In this document: one piece after another, positions 37,722 to 46,643 of the stretch
Layout of the letters: each line of letters begins with the position of its first letter
How positions within the stretch are numbered: the stretch's first letter is position 1
Source of the DNA: Corynebacterium rhinophilum
Lineage (GTDB): Bacteria; Actinomycetota; Actinomycetes; Mycobacteriales; Mycobacteriaceae
NCBI RefSeq assembly: GCF_030227225.1
Contig: NZ_JASPHQ010000003.1
Location: forward strand, 95,384-159,383
DNA: 64,000 nucleotides
Direction: 5' to 3'
Program-made: the position numbers and the translations under genes
Notes under the pieces: model-generated
Seen by the model: only the letters and a program-made list of their open reading frames with translations
Database searches by the model: none
What the model was told of the DNA's origin: nothing

Positions 37722-39854
37722 ATGGTGGCAGCATCCGCTCTTCGCAGCGAGGCTTATGACGCGGCGGTGCGCCTGCTCCAGGATTTAGATCTGCCGCCGC
37801 ACACGGCGCTAGCTGCCACTGGCTCTTTAGCCAGGCAGGAGATGACTCCCTATTCCGATATTGATGTCATCTTGATCTTTCCGGAGGATTACGAGCCAGA
37901 TCCCCGCTTGGTAGAGGACTTGTGGTATCCGGTGTGGGATGCCAAGTATCGGTTGGATTTTGCCCTGCGTACCCCGCAGGAGTGCGCCGAGATCGCCTTG
38001 CAGGATGCCTCAGCTGGCTTCGCACAATTGGATCTGACGTATATTGCTGGCGAGAAGCCGCTTGTCGATGACGCTCGTCAACGCCTCCTACACGCGTGGC
38101 GTCGACAGTTGCAGCGGGGGTTTGACCGCTTCGTCGATACCGCCATCGCACGGTGGAACCGTTCTGGCGCCGTTGCCACCATGACTAACCCAGATCTGAA
38201 AAACGGGCGCGGGGGATTGCGCGATATTCAGCTCTTGCGTGCTTTGGCCCTAGGAAACCTGTGCGATCTGCCTGTGCTGGAAGAAGAGCGGCGGTTGTTA
38301 CTCGATGCACGGACCCTGCTGCACGTCAAGGCTCATCGGCACCGCGATATTTTGGATCCGGACTTTGCCGCAGATGTCGCTGATGAATTAGGTTTTAGCA
38401 GCCGCTATGAGCTAACGGCGGCACTGGTTACTGCAGCTTCTGCTGTCGATGAAGCGGTAGAGCGTAGCTTGGCCACAGCCCGCGGCGTTTTGGGTAGCCG
38501 GGGTGCTGGTCCGGCGCAGGGGCGCGACCGTGTGCGCAGGCCCCTTGACGTGGACGTCGTGGCTGATGGTGCCGTTATCTCCTTGGCCCGCACACCCAAT
38601 CGTGCAGACCCATGGCTGTTGACCCGAGTCGCGGCGGCCGCAGCGCGGACAGGCTATTCCGTCTCCGCAACGACATGGCGGGTACTGCAGGAGCTGCCGG
38701 CTCCACCGGAGCGGTGGCCGCGGGCGGCCGTGGATGACTTTTTCGCCATTTTGTCTTCGCCGTCTCATACCCCGCGGGTGATTGCGGAGCTGGATCGCTA
38801 TGGGCTGTGGGAGCGCTTGGTCCCAGAATGGGGTCATGTGCGCGGATTACTGCCCAGAGAACGCAGCCACATGCATTCTGTTGACTACCACCTCGTCGCC
38901 ACCGTCACGCGCTGCGCCGAGGTGCGGACCTCGGTGGCGCGCCCGGATCTGCTCCTCCTGGCCGCGTTGTACCACGATTTAGGCAAGGGACATGACCGCC
39001 CGCACGAGCAAGTAGGAGCAGAGATGGTGGCGCGGCAGGCCGTGCGCATGCGCTTTAATCTTGCAGATATTTCCCGCGTGCAAACCGTGGTGGCAGAGCA
39101 TACGAGCCTGGCGCGATTGGCAGCGACGATGGATCCGAGTTCGGATGCCGCGCGCGATGCCCTATTGAATGCGTGCCATTATGATCAATTGACCATTTCG
39201 CTGCTCGAGACCTTATCCAAGGCGGATGCCTTATCAACAGGCCCTGGCGTGTGGTCTGCTCGCACCGCACAGGCGCAGGCCCTTATCGTCGCCCGCGCTT
39301 TGGAAGCGAATAAGCCGCGCATAGTCACCCGCCCCTTAGTCCGTGTTCCGCAGGACGAGTATGGGGTAGGGCTTGCGGTTGATTGGCAGGAGGAAGTGGT
39401 CACCGTGACCTGGTCCGGTGCCAATAAGGCAGAGTTTAAGCGCATTTTTGCGCTGATTTCAGCCTTGGGGTGGACGATTGTGCGGGCCAATTTCGTACAG
39501 GGTGATGCTGGTAGCTATCAGGCGGAGTTTGTCATCCGCACTGTGCAAAAGACGCTCACAGAGGCCGCGGAACCGGATAGGTTTATCCAGTCCTATAATT
39601 CGCGTACGTACAAAGAGCTTCCCGATATCGCAGGTGAGCCCACGACGGCGGCCTTTAACGTGGGTGGTATTTTGGAGATTCGTACCGTCGAGAGAATAGG
39701 TGCATTGGGCTATTTGGTGGAGTCTTTGCCGGAGTTTATGTGGCTGCGCCATGAGATCCTGGGCGCCACGATGATTGTGCATGTGTTCTTTGGAGCTTCG
39801 GTTTCGCGCGCCCAGGTGGTGGGGAATGTGACCAGGGCCCTGGCTAGGGACTAA
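37722..39854 (+). CDS. glnD: PII-modifying nucleotidyltransferase GlnD
   Basis: A 710-residue bifunctional enzyme that adds and removes nucleotide on GlnK. The nucleotidyltransferase motif GSLARQEMTPYSDIDV is near the N-terminus, the HD hydrolase motif is LYHDLGKGHD (about residue 415), and two ACT-like domains occupy the last ~170 residues (EIRTVERIGALGYLV). It starts 6 nt after glnK. All catalytic signatures are present. Confidence 0.94.
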   Translation: MVAASALRSEAYDAAVRLLQDLDLPPHTALAATGSLARQEMTPYSDIDVILIFPEDYEPDPRLVEDLWYPVWDAKYRLDFALRTPQECAEIALQDASAGFAQLDLTYIAGEKPLVDDARQRLLHAWRRQLQRGFDRFVDTAIARWNRSGAVATMTNPDLKNGRGGLRDIQLLRALALGNLCDLPVLEEERRLLLDARTLLHVKAHRHRDILDPDFAADVADELGFSSRYELTAALVTAASAVDEAVERSLATARGVLGSRGAGPAQGRDRVRRPLDVDVVADGAVISLARTPNRADPWLLTRVAAAAARTGYSVSATTWRVLQELPAPPERWPRAAVDDFFAILSSPSHTPRVIAELDRYGLWERLVPEWGHVRGLLPRERSHMHSVDYHLVATVTRCAEVRTSVARPDLLLLAALYHDLGKGHDRPHEQVGAEMVARQAVRMRFNLADISRVQTVVAEHTSLARLAATMDPSSDAARDALLNACHYDQLTISLLETLSKADALSTGPGVWSARTAQAQALIVARALEANKPRIVTRPLVRVPQDEYGVGLAVDWQEEVVTVTWSGANKAEFKRIFALISALGWTIVRANFVQGDAGSYQAEFVIRTVQKTLTEAAEPDRFIQSYNSRTYKELPDIAGEPTTAAFNVGGILEIRTVERIGALGYLVESLPEFMWLRHEILGATMIVHVFFGASVSRAQVVGNVTRALARD

Positions 39855-39905
39855 GATTGAATAATTGAACTTTAGATCGATCTAATTTAAGGGAGCGCAT
39901 CCGTA

Positions 39906-41546
39906 GTGTTTGACTCACTATCAGACCGCCTACAGTCAGCCCTGGCGGGCCTGCGCGGCAAGGGCAAATTAACTGAGGCGGATATCAACGCCACGACTCG
40001 TGAGATTCGTTTGGCCTTGCTGGAAGCTGACGTTTCTCTGACGGTGGTGCGCGGGTTTATCAAGCGCATCAAGGAACGCGCCCGTGGCGCGGAAGTATCT
40101 GAGGCGCTCAACCCCGCCCAACAGGTGGTCAAGATCGTCAATGAGGAGCTCATTGAGATCCTAGGCGGAGAAACCCGCCGGTTGAACTTGGCCAAGAATC
40201 CACCGACCGTCATCATGCTGGCCGGTCTGCAGGGTGCTGGTAAAACCACCTTGGCCGGTAAATTGGCCAAGCACCTCACGAAGCAGGGACACACCCCGAT
40301 GCTCGTGGCCTGTGACTTGCAGCGCCCAGGAGCCGTGCAGCAGCTGCAGATCGTCGGCGAGCGCGCGGAGGTCCCGACCTTCGCCCCAGATCCTGGTACC
40401 TCCCTGGATTCCAATGACCACGAGATGGGTACCTCGCACGGGGACCCGGTGGACGTCGCCAAGCGCGGTATTGCTGAAGCAAAACAGAAGCAGCACGATG
40501 TGGTCATCATCGATACCGCCGGCCGCCTGGGCATCGATGAAACCCTGATGACGCAGGCGCGCAATATCCGCGATGCCGTCAATCCGGATGAAGTCCTGTT
40601 CGTCATCGACTCCATGATTGGTCAGGACGCCGTGCAAACGGCGGAGGCCTTCCGCGATGGCGTGGACTTTACCGGCGTGGTTCTCACGAAGCTGGATGGT
40701 GACGCCCGCGGTGGTGCAGCGCTGTCCATTCGTGAGGTGACCGGTAAGCCGATTTTGTATGCGTCCACCGGTGAGAAGCTCGATGATTTTGATGTCTTCC
40801 ACCCAGAGCGCATGTCTAGCCGCATTCTGGGCATGGGTGACCTGCTCTCCCTGATTGAGCAGGCGGAAGCCACCCTGGATCACCAGAAGGCCGAAGAAGC
40901 AGCCTCTAAGCTTGGCTCCGGCGAGCTCACGCTGAATGACTTCTTGGACCAGATGTTGATGATCCGCAAGATGGGTCCGATTGGCAACCTGCTGAAGATG
41001 ATGCCTGGCGGCAAGCAGATGAATGAAATGGCCGCCATGGTGGATGAAAAGCAGCTGGATCGCATCCAGGCCATCATCCGCGGTATGACCCCAGAAGAGC
41101 GCGAGAACCCGAAGATCTTGAACGCGTCGCGCCGCAAGCGCATCGCCAATGGTTCCGGTGTAAGCGTTTCTGAGGTCAACCAGCTCATTGAGCGCTTCAA
41201 CCAGGCCAAGAAGATGATGTCCAAGATGGCCGGCCAATTTGGCATGGGCGGTGGCGGACGTTCTGCCACCAAGAAAAAGCCAAAGGGCCGCAAGGGCAAA
41301 AACGGTAAGCGCAAGAAGGGCAAGGGCGGCGGTGGCAACCGCGGCCCCAAGATGCCGGGTGGTATGCCAGGAATGGGCGGCGGTATGCCGTCGATGGAAG
41401 AGCTACAGCAGCTGCAGCAGCAAATGGGCGGTGCCGGCGGTGCCGGTGGCCTTGGCGGTGGAAAGATCCCCGGCATGCCCAAGATGCCCAAGGGCATGGA
41501 GAATATCGACCTCGATAACCTCAACTTTGGCAAGGGCAAAAAGTAG
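39906..41546 (+). CDS. ffh: Signal recognition particle protein Ffh
   Basis: A 546-residue SRP GTPase. G1 is GLQGAGKTTLAGKL, and DTAGRLGIDETLM and TKLDGDARGGAALS complete the G domain. The methionine-rich M domain includes MRKM-type helices (LMIRKMGPIGNLLKMMPGG). A Gly/Met/Lys-rich tail of about 100 residues extends past the usual end. The start is GTG 39906. It works with FtsY (28553) and the 4.5S RNA, which was not seen here. Confidence 0.95.
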   Translation: MFDSLSDRLQSALAGLRGKGKLTEADINATTREIRLALLEADVSLTVVRGFIKRIKERARGAEVSEALNPAQQVVKIVNEELIEILGGETRRLNLAKNPPTVIMLAGLQGAGKTTLAGKLAKHLTKQGHTPMLVACDLQRPGAVQQLQIVGERAEVPTFAPDPGTSLDSNDHEMGTSHGDPVDVAKRGIAEAKQKQHDVVIIDTAGRLGIDETLMTQARNIRDAVNPDEVLFVIDSMIGQDAVQTAEAFRDGVDFTGVVLTKLDGDARGGAALSIREVTGKPILYASTGEKLDDFDVFHPERMSSRILGMGDLLSLIEQAEATLDHQKAEEAASKLGSGELTLNDFLDQMLMIRKMGPIGNLLKMMPGGKQMNEMAAMVDEKQLDRIQAIIRGMTPEERENPKILNASRRKRIANGSGVSVSEVNQLIERFNQAKKMMSKMAGQFGMGGGGRSATKKKPKGRKGKNGKRKKGKGGGGNRGPKMPGGMPGMGGGMPSMEELQQLQQQMGGAGGAGGLGGGKIPGMPKMPKGMENIDLDNLNFGKGKK

Positions 41547-41566
41547 CCGCGCAGAGACATAAACAG

Positions 41567-41604
41567 AAGGTGGCCCATGACCTCTCAGGTGATGGGCCAC
41601 CTTT
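41567..41604. terminator. Bidirectional terminator between ffh and acyltransferase
   Basis: AAGGTGGCCCAT and ATGGGCCACCTT form a perfect 12-bp stem between convergent genes, with short T runs on the 3' side of both strands. Confidence 0.75.
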
Positions 41605-41629
41605 GTGTGTGCCGTCGCGGGGGGAGCGT

Positions 41630-43897
41630 CTACACCGGGTCGTTTTCCAGGGTATTGGGATACGGCACCGGGTTGGCGCGCCGCGTGCCACCGGTGGTGG
41701 GGGCAGCTGGCGATTCCTCTAGTGCTGCCTCTGCCTCTTCCGGGGAGATTTCTGGCGCCTCTTGTTGGACCTTTTCGCCGTTCAAGAAGGGCGTGAGGGC
41801 TTCTCGGATCATCGGCATCGCGGAATCAGCAAAGGCGTTGGTGATGTGGTGCATATCGCGGTAGACCATGGTGTTGCCGATGATGACCGGGCAATCGCCA
41901 TTAGCATCGCAGAACCACGGCGCGGTATCGAGGGACAGCATGTTTTCGTACTGCGATAGAACAACGGCACCTGGATCGTAAGGTTGGTAAACCTGCTCAA
42001 ACCGCATGCCGCAGCCCACAGAGTCCTCAGTGGCAACGTAGCACTCATCGAATTCGCGCGGCTCCCCGTCCTCATCGAATCCCCACGGGTTATCGCGGAA
42101 ACCCAGGAAGGGGATATCGCGCTTGGATAGTTCTTCCCAAAAGGCTTGGTAGCCGGCGGGGACAGCATCTGGGCCATGCCCGAATTCGTTTTGCGGGCGG
42201 GTGGTATTGGAGATAACCAACTCTGGCTGGGCTTCGGCAATGCGGTCCATGACCAGTTCACCCCACTCGGCGCATTCGGGGCTGACCGTGACGTCATCGC
42301 CAAGCTCGATGGGGCAACCTTGGCGCAAGAGGGGAACCAGCTTGAAACCCATCTCTCGGCCGAGGCGGTCGAGGGCAGAGGAGTATTGCTCCGCGTGGGA
42401 TCCTCCCACCAAATAGACTTCCTTTTCGGCAGTAGTGTCGCCGAAAATGCAGGGGGTCTTGCCGTCCCTGCGCGTTTCAAAGAAGAAATCAGCGGGCTGG
42501 CTATCGGGCACGAAGCACCAGTTTGCAGCAACCGGCGGCTGGATCCCTCTAGCCACGATAGGATCCGGTTTGATCTCTACTCCGTCCGGCGGGGTGATGT
42601 CATTGATGAACGTGGTAGCGCCGGGATATTGCTGGGGATTGAGCATTTCCGCGTCGGCGATATTAAGGGTGCGCAGCCACAGCGGCTGAATGAGAAGCAG
42701 CGCCGTGACGCAGCTGGCGACCACGACACCGCCGATGGCTCGACCGGCACCGGCACGAGTGGACAGACTGGAGACTGCCTTGTGGGCTGGAAGATCCTCT
42801 GCCAAGGGTCGCTTGCGGTGCTGGCGCAGGGGACGCTCGATGAAGCGATGCGTGATATCTGCAAGCAGCAGGGAGATGGCAATAATAATGATGCCCAGCC
42901 ACCACGACGGGGTCTGCTGGCCCAAGTACGAGGTGGACAAAATAAGCAGCGGCCAGTGCCATAGATACAGTGGATAGGCGACATCGCCTAGCCAGCGCGC
43001 CTTTTTAGAGGCCATGGCCTTGGAGATCTTGCCGCCACCGCCCAAGATGATGAGCACGGCACCGCCCAAAGGCAAAAGCGAGAGCGGTCCTGGGTAGGCG
43101 GTGGTCTCTGCGATGATGGCGCCGGTAAAGACCAGCATGAAAAGGCCAAGGCCAGTAAACAGATCATAAAAACGCGCAGGAATCTTCCATGCAGAACCGT
43201 AGATGGCTAGAACCGCACCAAGGGTCAACTCCCAGGCGCGTGACCACGTGGAGTAGTAGTTTTCTGGAGTTCCGTGTAGCCCATGGCGCGAGGCATAGGC
43301 AAAGGAAATGATGGTCACCACGATGAGGATGGGGCCGGCGATTTGGTTGACCGTGGGGAAGCGGCTTGTGCGCAGTGAAGATTGCTGCGGGCGCCATTTC
43401 ATTATCGCAGCCAGGATGAGGGCAAAGGCAATGCCCATCAGGTAGAACTGGCCCTGCACGGACATCGACCACATATGCTGCAGCGGGGAAGTATCGGCGG
43501 CGGCCGCAGTGTAGTCAGCGTGTTGGCGCGCCAGCTCCCAGTTCTGGTAGTACAGCATGGTTGCCGTAATTTGCTGGGTAAATTCAGTGCGCATGAGCTG
43601 CGGCGTGAAAAGGCGCACGAAGATATACGTCACACCGATGACCAAAACAAGGCTTGGTACCAAGCGGCGCAACGTGCGCCAGATTGGCCACCATGGGTTC
43701 AATGACGCGTTGGGCTTGCCGGCATAGCGCAGCTGTGAGCCTAAAAAGAAGTAACCGGAAAGCAGTAAAAAGACATCCACGCCGCCGGAGACACGACCGA
43801 CAAAGACGTGGTAGATAACTACGAGGCCAATTGCGATACCGCGCAGACCATCGAGGTCATAGCGGTATCGAAAGTTGCGTGGAGAATCATTTGTCAT
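41630..43897 (-). CDS. Acyltransferase-3/SGNH surface acyltransferase
   Basis: A 755-residue protein with an N-terminal acyltransferase-3 membrane domain (YDLDGLRGIAIGLVVIYH; about ten helices to residue ~400) and a C-terminal extracellular SGNH-type domain. SGNH blocks are readable as VGGSHAEQY, where the catalytic Ser would be, and the DMHH Asp-His block near the end. Such OafA-like enzymes O-acylate cell-wall or envelope glycans and lipids; in corynebacteria relatives modify arabinogalactan or mycolate lipids, so an envelope substrate is likely but unspecified. It is isolated, with its own long upstream region. Confidence 0.88.
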   Translation of the reverse strand: MTNDSPRNFRYRYDLDGLRGIAIGLVVIYHVFVGRVSGGVDVFLLLSGYFFLGSQLRYAGKPNASLNPWWPIWRTLRRLVPSLVLVIGVTYIFVRLFTPQLMRTEFTQQITATMLYYQNWELARQHADYTAAAADTSPLQHMWSMSVQGQFYLMGIAFALILAAIMKWRPQQSSLRTSRFPTVNQIAGPILIVVTIISFAYASRHGLHGTPENYYSTWSRAWELTLGAVLAIYGSAWKIPARFYDLFTGLGLFMLVFTGAIIAETTAYPGPLSLLPLGGAVLIILGGGGKISKAMASKKARWLGDVAYPLYLWHWPLLILSTSYLGQQTPSWWLGIIIIAISLLLADITHRFIERPLRQHRKRPLAEDLPAHKAVSSLSTRAGAGRAIGGVVVASCVTALLLIQPLWLRTLNIADAEMLNPQQYPGATTFINDITPPDGVEIKPDPIVARGIQPPVAANWCFVPDSQPADFFFETRRDGKTPCIFGDTTAEKEVYLVGGSHAEQYSSALDRLGREMGFKLVPLLRQGCPIELGDDVTVSPECAEWGELVMDRIAEAQPELVISNTTRPQNEFGHGPDAVPAGYQAFWEELSKRDIPFLGFRDNPWGFDEDGEPREFDECYVATEDSVGCGMRFEQVYQPYDPGAVVLSQYENMLSLDTAPWFCDANGDCPVIIGNTMVYRDMHHITNAFADSAMPMIREALTPFLNGEKVQQEAPEISPEEAEAALEESPAAPTTGGTRRANPVPYPNTLENDPV

Positions 43898-44048
43898 AAA
43901 ACGTCATTTCGTGCGCTTGCTCATGGGGAAACAAGCGTGGCGTACTTCTAAGCCTTCTGGGTCAAAGGTTTACGTTCGGCTAATCAGGTTACTCTTTAAT
44001 GGTCTCGGAGGCATAACGAGGCAAGGTAGAATGCGGGAGACGCGGAGA

Positions 44049-44078
44049 TTTTAAAATACTGCCTGCACATGCTAAAAT
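44049..44078 (+). promoter_or_regulatory. rpsP promoter
   Basis: A TTTTAA -35-like box, an 18-nt spacer and TAAAAT at 44073-44078. The resulting leader would be about 170 nt. Confidence 0.5.
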
Positions 44079-44085
44079 GGTTCGG

Positions 44086-44118
44086 GTTATCGCAGTGGTG
44101 CGAACTGCTGACGATAAT
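44086..44118 (+). other. Structured 5' leader of rpsP
   Basis: TTATCG-CAG...CTG-CTGA-CGATAA forms a hairpin just after the predicted transcription start; further downstream ACCGT-N8-ACGGT forms another. A long structured leader before a ribosomal protein gene suggests autoregulation, not demonstrated. Confidence 0.35.
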
Positions 44119-44254
44119 GAGACGTTTCATTCTGCGTAACACCGTTCCCGTCTACGGTCGGCCGGTACGTCACGCGCAGGTAAAATCCAAGGGTTGAACC
44201 GGCGTGCTAAAAAGCGCGTGTCTGAACTGCCCAGTGACTAGAAAAGGAGCCATC

Positions 44255-44755
44255 ATGGCTGTCAAAATTAAACTGCAGCGCGTAGGTAAGATCCGCGCCG
44301 CTGAATACCGCGTAGTTATCGCTGATGCTCGTACCCGCCGCAGCGGCAAGGTCATCGAGAACATTGGCATCTACCACCCGAAGGAAGAGCCTTCCCTCAT
44401 CAAGATCGACTCCGAGCGCGCACAGCACTGGCTGTCCGTTGGTGCACAGCCTACCGAGCCTGTCTTGGCACTACTGAAGGTCACCGGCGACTGGCAGAAG
44501 CACAAGGGCCTGCCGGGCGCAGAAGGCACCTTGAAGGTTGCCGAAGAGAAGAAGTCCAAGCTGGACCTCTTCAACGAGGCGCTGGCTGAGGCTAATAACG
44601 GCCCAACCATCGAGGCCATCACTGAAAAGAAGAAGGCCAAGGAAGAAGCAAAGAAGAAGAAGGAAGCTGAAGAGGCTGCTGCAGCTGAGGCTGCCGCTGC
44701 TGCTGCCGGCGAGGCAGACGCTGAAGCAGAAGCTTCTGAGGAGTCCGCAGAGTAA
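44255..44755 (+). CDS. rpsP: Ribosomal protein bS16
   Basis: A small-subunit ribosomal protein, 166 residues. The S16 core ([20 protein letters not shown], then [14 protein letters not shown]) covers the first ~90 residues. The remaining ~75 residues form a Lys- then Ala/Glu-rich coiled tail absent from E. coli S16. The start ATG 44255 has AAAAGGAG upstream; the frame extends to 44204 but does not match the family there. Two hairpins follow. Confidence 0.95.
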   Translation: MAVKIKLQRVGKIRAAEYRVVIADARTRRSGKVIENIGIYHPKEEPSLIKIDSERAQHWLSVGAQPTEPVLALLKVTGDWQKHKGLPGAEGTLKVAEEKKSKLDLFNEALAEANNGPTIEAITEKKKAKEEAKKKKEAEEAAAAEAAAAAAGEADAEAEASEESAE

Positions 44756-44769
44756 TCTGCTCGGTCTCT

Positions 44770-44794
44770 AGCGCCCTTTACTGATTAGGGCGCT
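44770..44794 (+). terminator. Stem-loop just after rpsP
   Basis: AGCGCCCT pairs with AGGGCGCT over a 9-nt loop. It lacks a T tract and may act with the next hairpin. Confidence 0.45.
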
Positions 44795-44807
44795 GTGCAT
44801 AAGCTTC

Positions 44808-44859
44808 ATCCCCCACCTGTCATCGTTGCATTTATGCGCGATAACGAGTGGGGGATTTT
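44808..44859 (+). terminator. Rho-independent terminator after rpsP
   Basis: ATCCCCCAC pairs with GTGGGGGAT, followed by TTTT. Confidence 0.8.
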
Positions 44860-44905
44860 GCGCGCTCGGCCAGCGCGCGGCCGCCACTGAGGCTAGTGGC
44901 TAGCG

Positions 44906-45604
44906 CTATTCAGAGCGTGGCCGCAATTCGGGGTAATTGGCGTATACATCGCCTGGATCTTTAAAATCCATCCCGCGCAAGCTGCCTGCGACGACGGGTT
45001 TGAATAGCTGATAGATTTCCTCCCGCGGCAGTTTAGACAGGGGCCCGTCAATGGCAAGTACGGTAAACCCGTGGACGGCGGACCAAGACAGCAAGCTATT
45101 GTGTAGGGAATACTCTTTATTGGGCGTTTGGCCTTGGGCTTGGGCGTGACGGGCCAAGAGATCGAAGTAGCGCTGAATCAGATTCAGGTGCTCGCTTTTT
45201 GGATCATCGGGAGTTGAGGGGTCTACGCCGAGCATAAAACGAAGCGCCTTCCACTCCAACATGCAACGGAAGAAGTTCGTTTCATCCAAGGCAAATTCGA
45301 GGTAGGCATACCCAACCTGCACGAGGTGATCGGGGAAGGCGAGGTTGCCAGCTTTATCGGTGGTGTGGTGAAGGCGGCGCACGAGCTCGTCGGTGGCTAG
45401 TTCGGCTACCTTATCGTGCAGTTCTTCCTGATCCTTAAAGTGCCGGTAGGCCGAGGTGGGGGATACTCCTGCCGCGCGGGTGACGGCGCGGATGGTAATA
45501 GCCTCGGGGCCTTTTTCCTTTCCTAATTGCACGGCGATCCGTAGCAGCTCGTCGTGGAGGTTTCCGTGGTGGTAAGGCTTGTTATGAGACTGCGATGTAT
45601 CCAA
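44906..45604 (-). CDS. TetR-family regulator
   Basis: A 232-residue repressor with an N-terminal helix-turn-helix (VTRAAGVSPTSAYRHFKDQEEL). The C-terminal region resembles the WHG-type ligand domain. The start is TTG 45604 with TTAGGA at suitable spacing. It lies 29 nt after the cupin gene, so the two form an operon and the regulator may control that enzyme or sensor protein. The ligand is unknown. Confidence 0.88.
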   Translation of the reverse strand: MDTSQSHNKPYHHGNLHDELLRIAVQLGKEKGPEAITIRAVTRAAGVSPTSAYRHFKDQEELHDKVAELATDELVRRLHHTTDKAGNLAFPDHLVQVGYAYLEFALDETNFFRCMLEWKALRFMLGVDPSTPDDPKSEHLNLIQRYFDLLARHAQAQGQTPNKEYSLHNSLLSWSAVHGFTVLAIDGPLSKLPREEIYQLFKPVVAGSLRGMDFKDPGDVYANYPELRPRSE

Positions 45605-45633
45605 AATCTGTCCTAACGGTGTGTGTATTCCAA

Positions 45634-46059
45634 TTAGCCTGTAAGCATCGTTAAAAGCATTAGTGCCGGTTGCCCGTCTGACTGTTCTGTCGGTGAGTCC
45701 GAGTTCACATCCGGTAGGGGTGCGGCAACGCTATGCACTATATAGGCGGGTAAGTGCACAATGTTACCTGGGGCTAGTGCGACCGTGTTCTCCCCACAAG
45801 TGAAATTCACTTCGCCGCGTATCGCCTGCACGGTTATCGGGTGGGCGGCTTTGTGATCTGGCAGGGATTGACCAGGGGCAAAACTGAAAAGGATCAGGTT
45901 TGCGCGCTCACCGTTTAAGACTCGCTTGACCCCAGGGCGCTCACGTTCAGGATCAGTGGGAGGTGCCAAAGCCACCAGATCAAGGTCGATCAAGGGGGAG
46001 TTCGGTGCCTCCTGATGCGCGCTGCGAGGATCGGAGGACGGGTGGGGAGAGTCGTTCAT
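45634..46059 (-). CDS. Cupin-domain protein
   Basis: A 141-residue small beta-barrel protein. The cupin motifs are visible as ILFSFAPGQSLPDHKAAHPITV, with the His residues, and GNIVHLPAYIVHSV. About 45 residues precede the barrel and a disordered stretch interrupts the end. It overlaps nothing and precedes tetR in the same direction; it is divergent from rimM. A metal-dependent dioxygenase, isomerase or sensor role is possible. Confidence 0.8.
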   Translation of the reverse strand: MNDSPHPSSDPRSAHQEAPNSPLIDLDLVALAPPTDPERERPGVKRVLNGERANLILFSFAPGQSLPDHKAAHPITVQAIRGEVNFTCGENTVALAPGNIVHLPAYIVHSVAAPLPDVNSDSPTEQSDGQPALMLLTMLTG

Positions 46060-46132
46060 GCTTCAAGCGTAATGCCTAAGAGTGAGATTGTGGGGAGCGC
46101 GGCAGGAAATAAGAGCAACTGGGTGCATGCGG

Positions 46133-46138
46133 TAAACT
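46133..46138 (+). promoter_or_regulatory. -10 of rimM–trmD, leaderless configuration
   Basis: TAAACT, then 7 nt, then ATG 46146. Confidence 0.55.
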
Positions 46139-46145
46139 CTGCGCC

Positions 46146-46643
46146 ATGGAATTGATGATTGGGCGCGTCATTAAGTCGCATGGGATCAAGGGAGAAGTGG
46201 TGGTAGAGCCCACCACCGATGAGCCTGAGGTGCGCTTTGCGGTGGGAGAAACACTGCGGGGAAGGCAGGGCCGCAAGGAGCACGAGTTGACTATCTCGGC
46301 GGTGCGCAGCCATAAAGGCAGGCTTTTGGTGACGTGCAAGGAAATTGCCGATCGCACACAGGCGGAAAGCCTGCGCGGCACCCAATTTTTCGCTGCCCCA
46401 TTAGAGAATGATGACGAGGGCTTTTATGACCACGAGCTCGAAGGCCTGCGCGTTATCCACGAGGGGGAAGACATCGGCTCTGTGACCTCCGTCGTGCACG
46501 GGCCTAGCCAAGATCTCTTAGAGGTTGAGCTGGCTTCGGGCAACTCCGCCTTGGTGCCCTTTGTCCATGCCATCGTCCCCGAGGTGGACTTGGAAGCCGG
46601 CTCGTGCACCATCCAACCCCCAGAAGGGTTGTTGGATCTATGA
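46146..46643 (+). CDS. rimM: Ribosome maturation factor RimM
   Basis: A 165-residue 30S assembly factor that binds uS19. The N-terminal beta-barrel begins MIGRVIKSHGIKGEVVVEP and the PRC-barrel contains YDHELEGLRVIHE and ALVPFVHAIVPEVD. It overlaps trmD by ATGA, the common order. rpsP lies upstream but is separated by the cupin–tetR pair. Confidence 0.94.
   Translation: MELMIGRVIKSHGIKGEVVVEPTTDEPEVRFAVGETLRGRQGRKEHELTISAVRSHKGRLLVTCKEIADRTQAESLRGTQFFAAPLENDDEGFYDHELEGLRVIHEGEDIGSVTSVVHGPSQDLLEVELASGNSALVPFVHAIVPEVDLEAGSCTIQPPEGLLDL

Larger units (their letters stand above)
43898..44254. other. Intergenic region upstream of rpsP
   Basis: This 357-nt gap holds the promoter for the minus-strand acyltransferase on the left (no clear boxes found) and, on the right, the rpsP promoter and a long untranslated leader. 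The frame that extends rpsP upstream is not believed. No small gene was convincing. Confidence 0.6.

Noticed and set aside
40161..41237. A 358-residue minus-strand frame opposite ffh
   Set aside because: It is His/Leu/Gln-rich with no family match and completely overlaps the ffh GTPase motifs on the plus strand.
44204..44254. An N-terminal extension of bS16
   Set aside because: The family starts at MAVKIKLQR after AAAAGGAG; the extra 17 residues belong to the leader.
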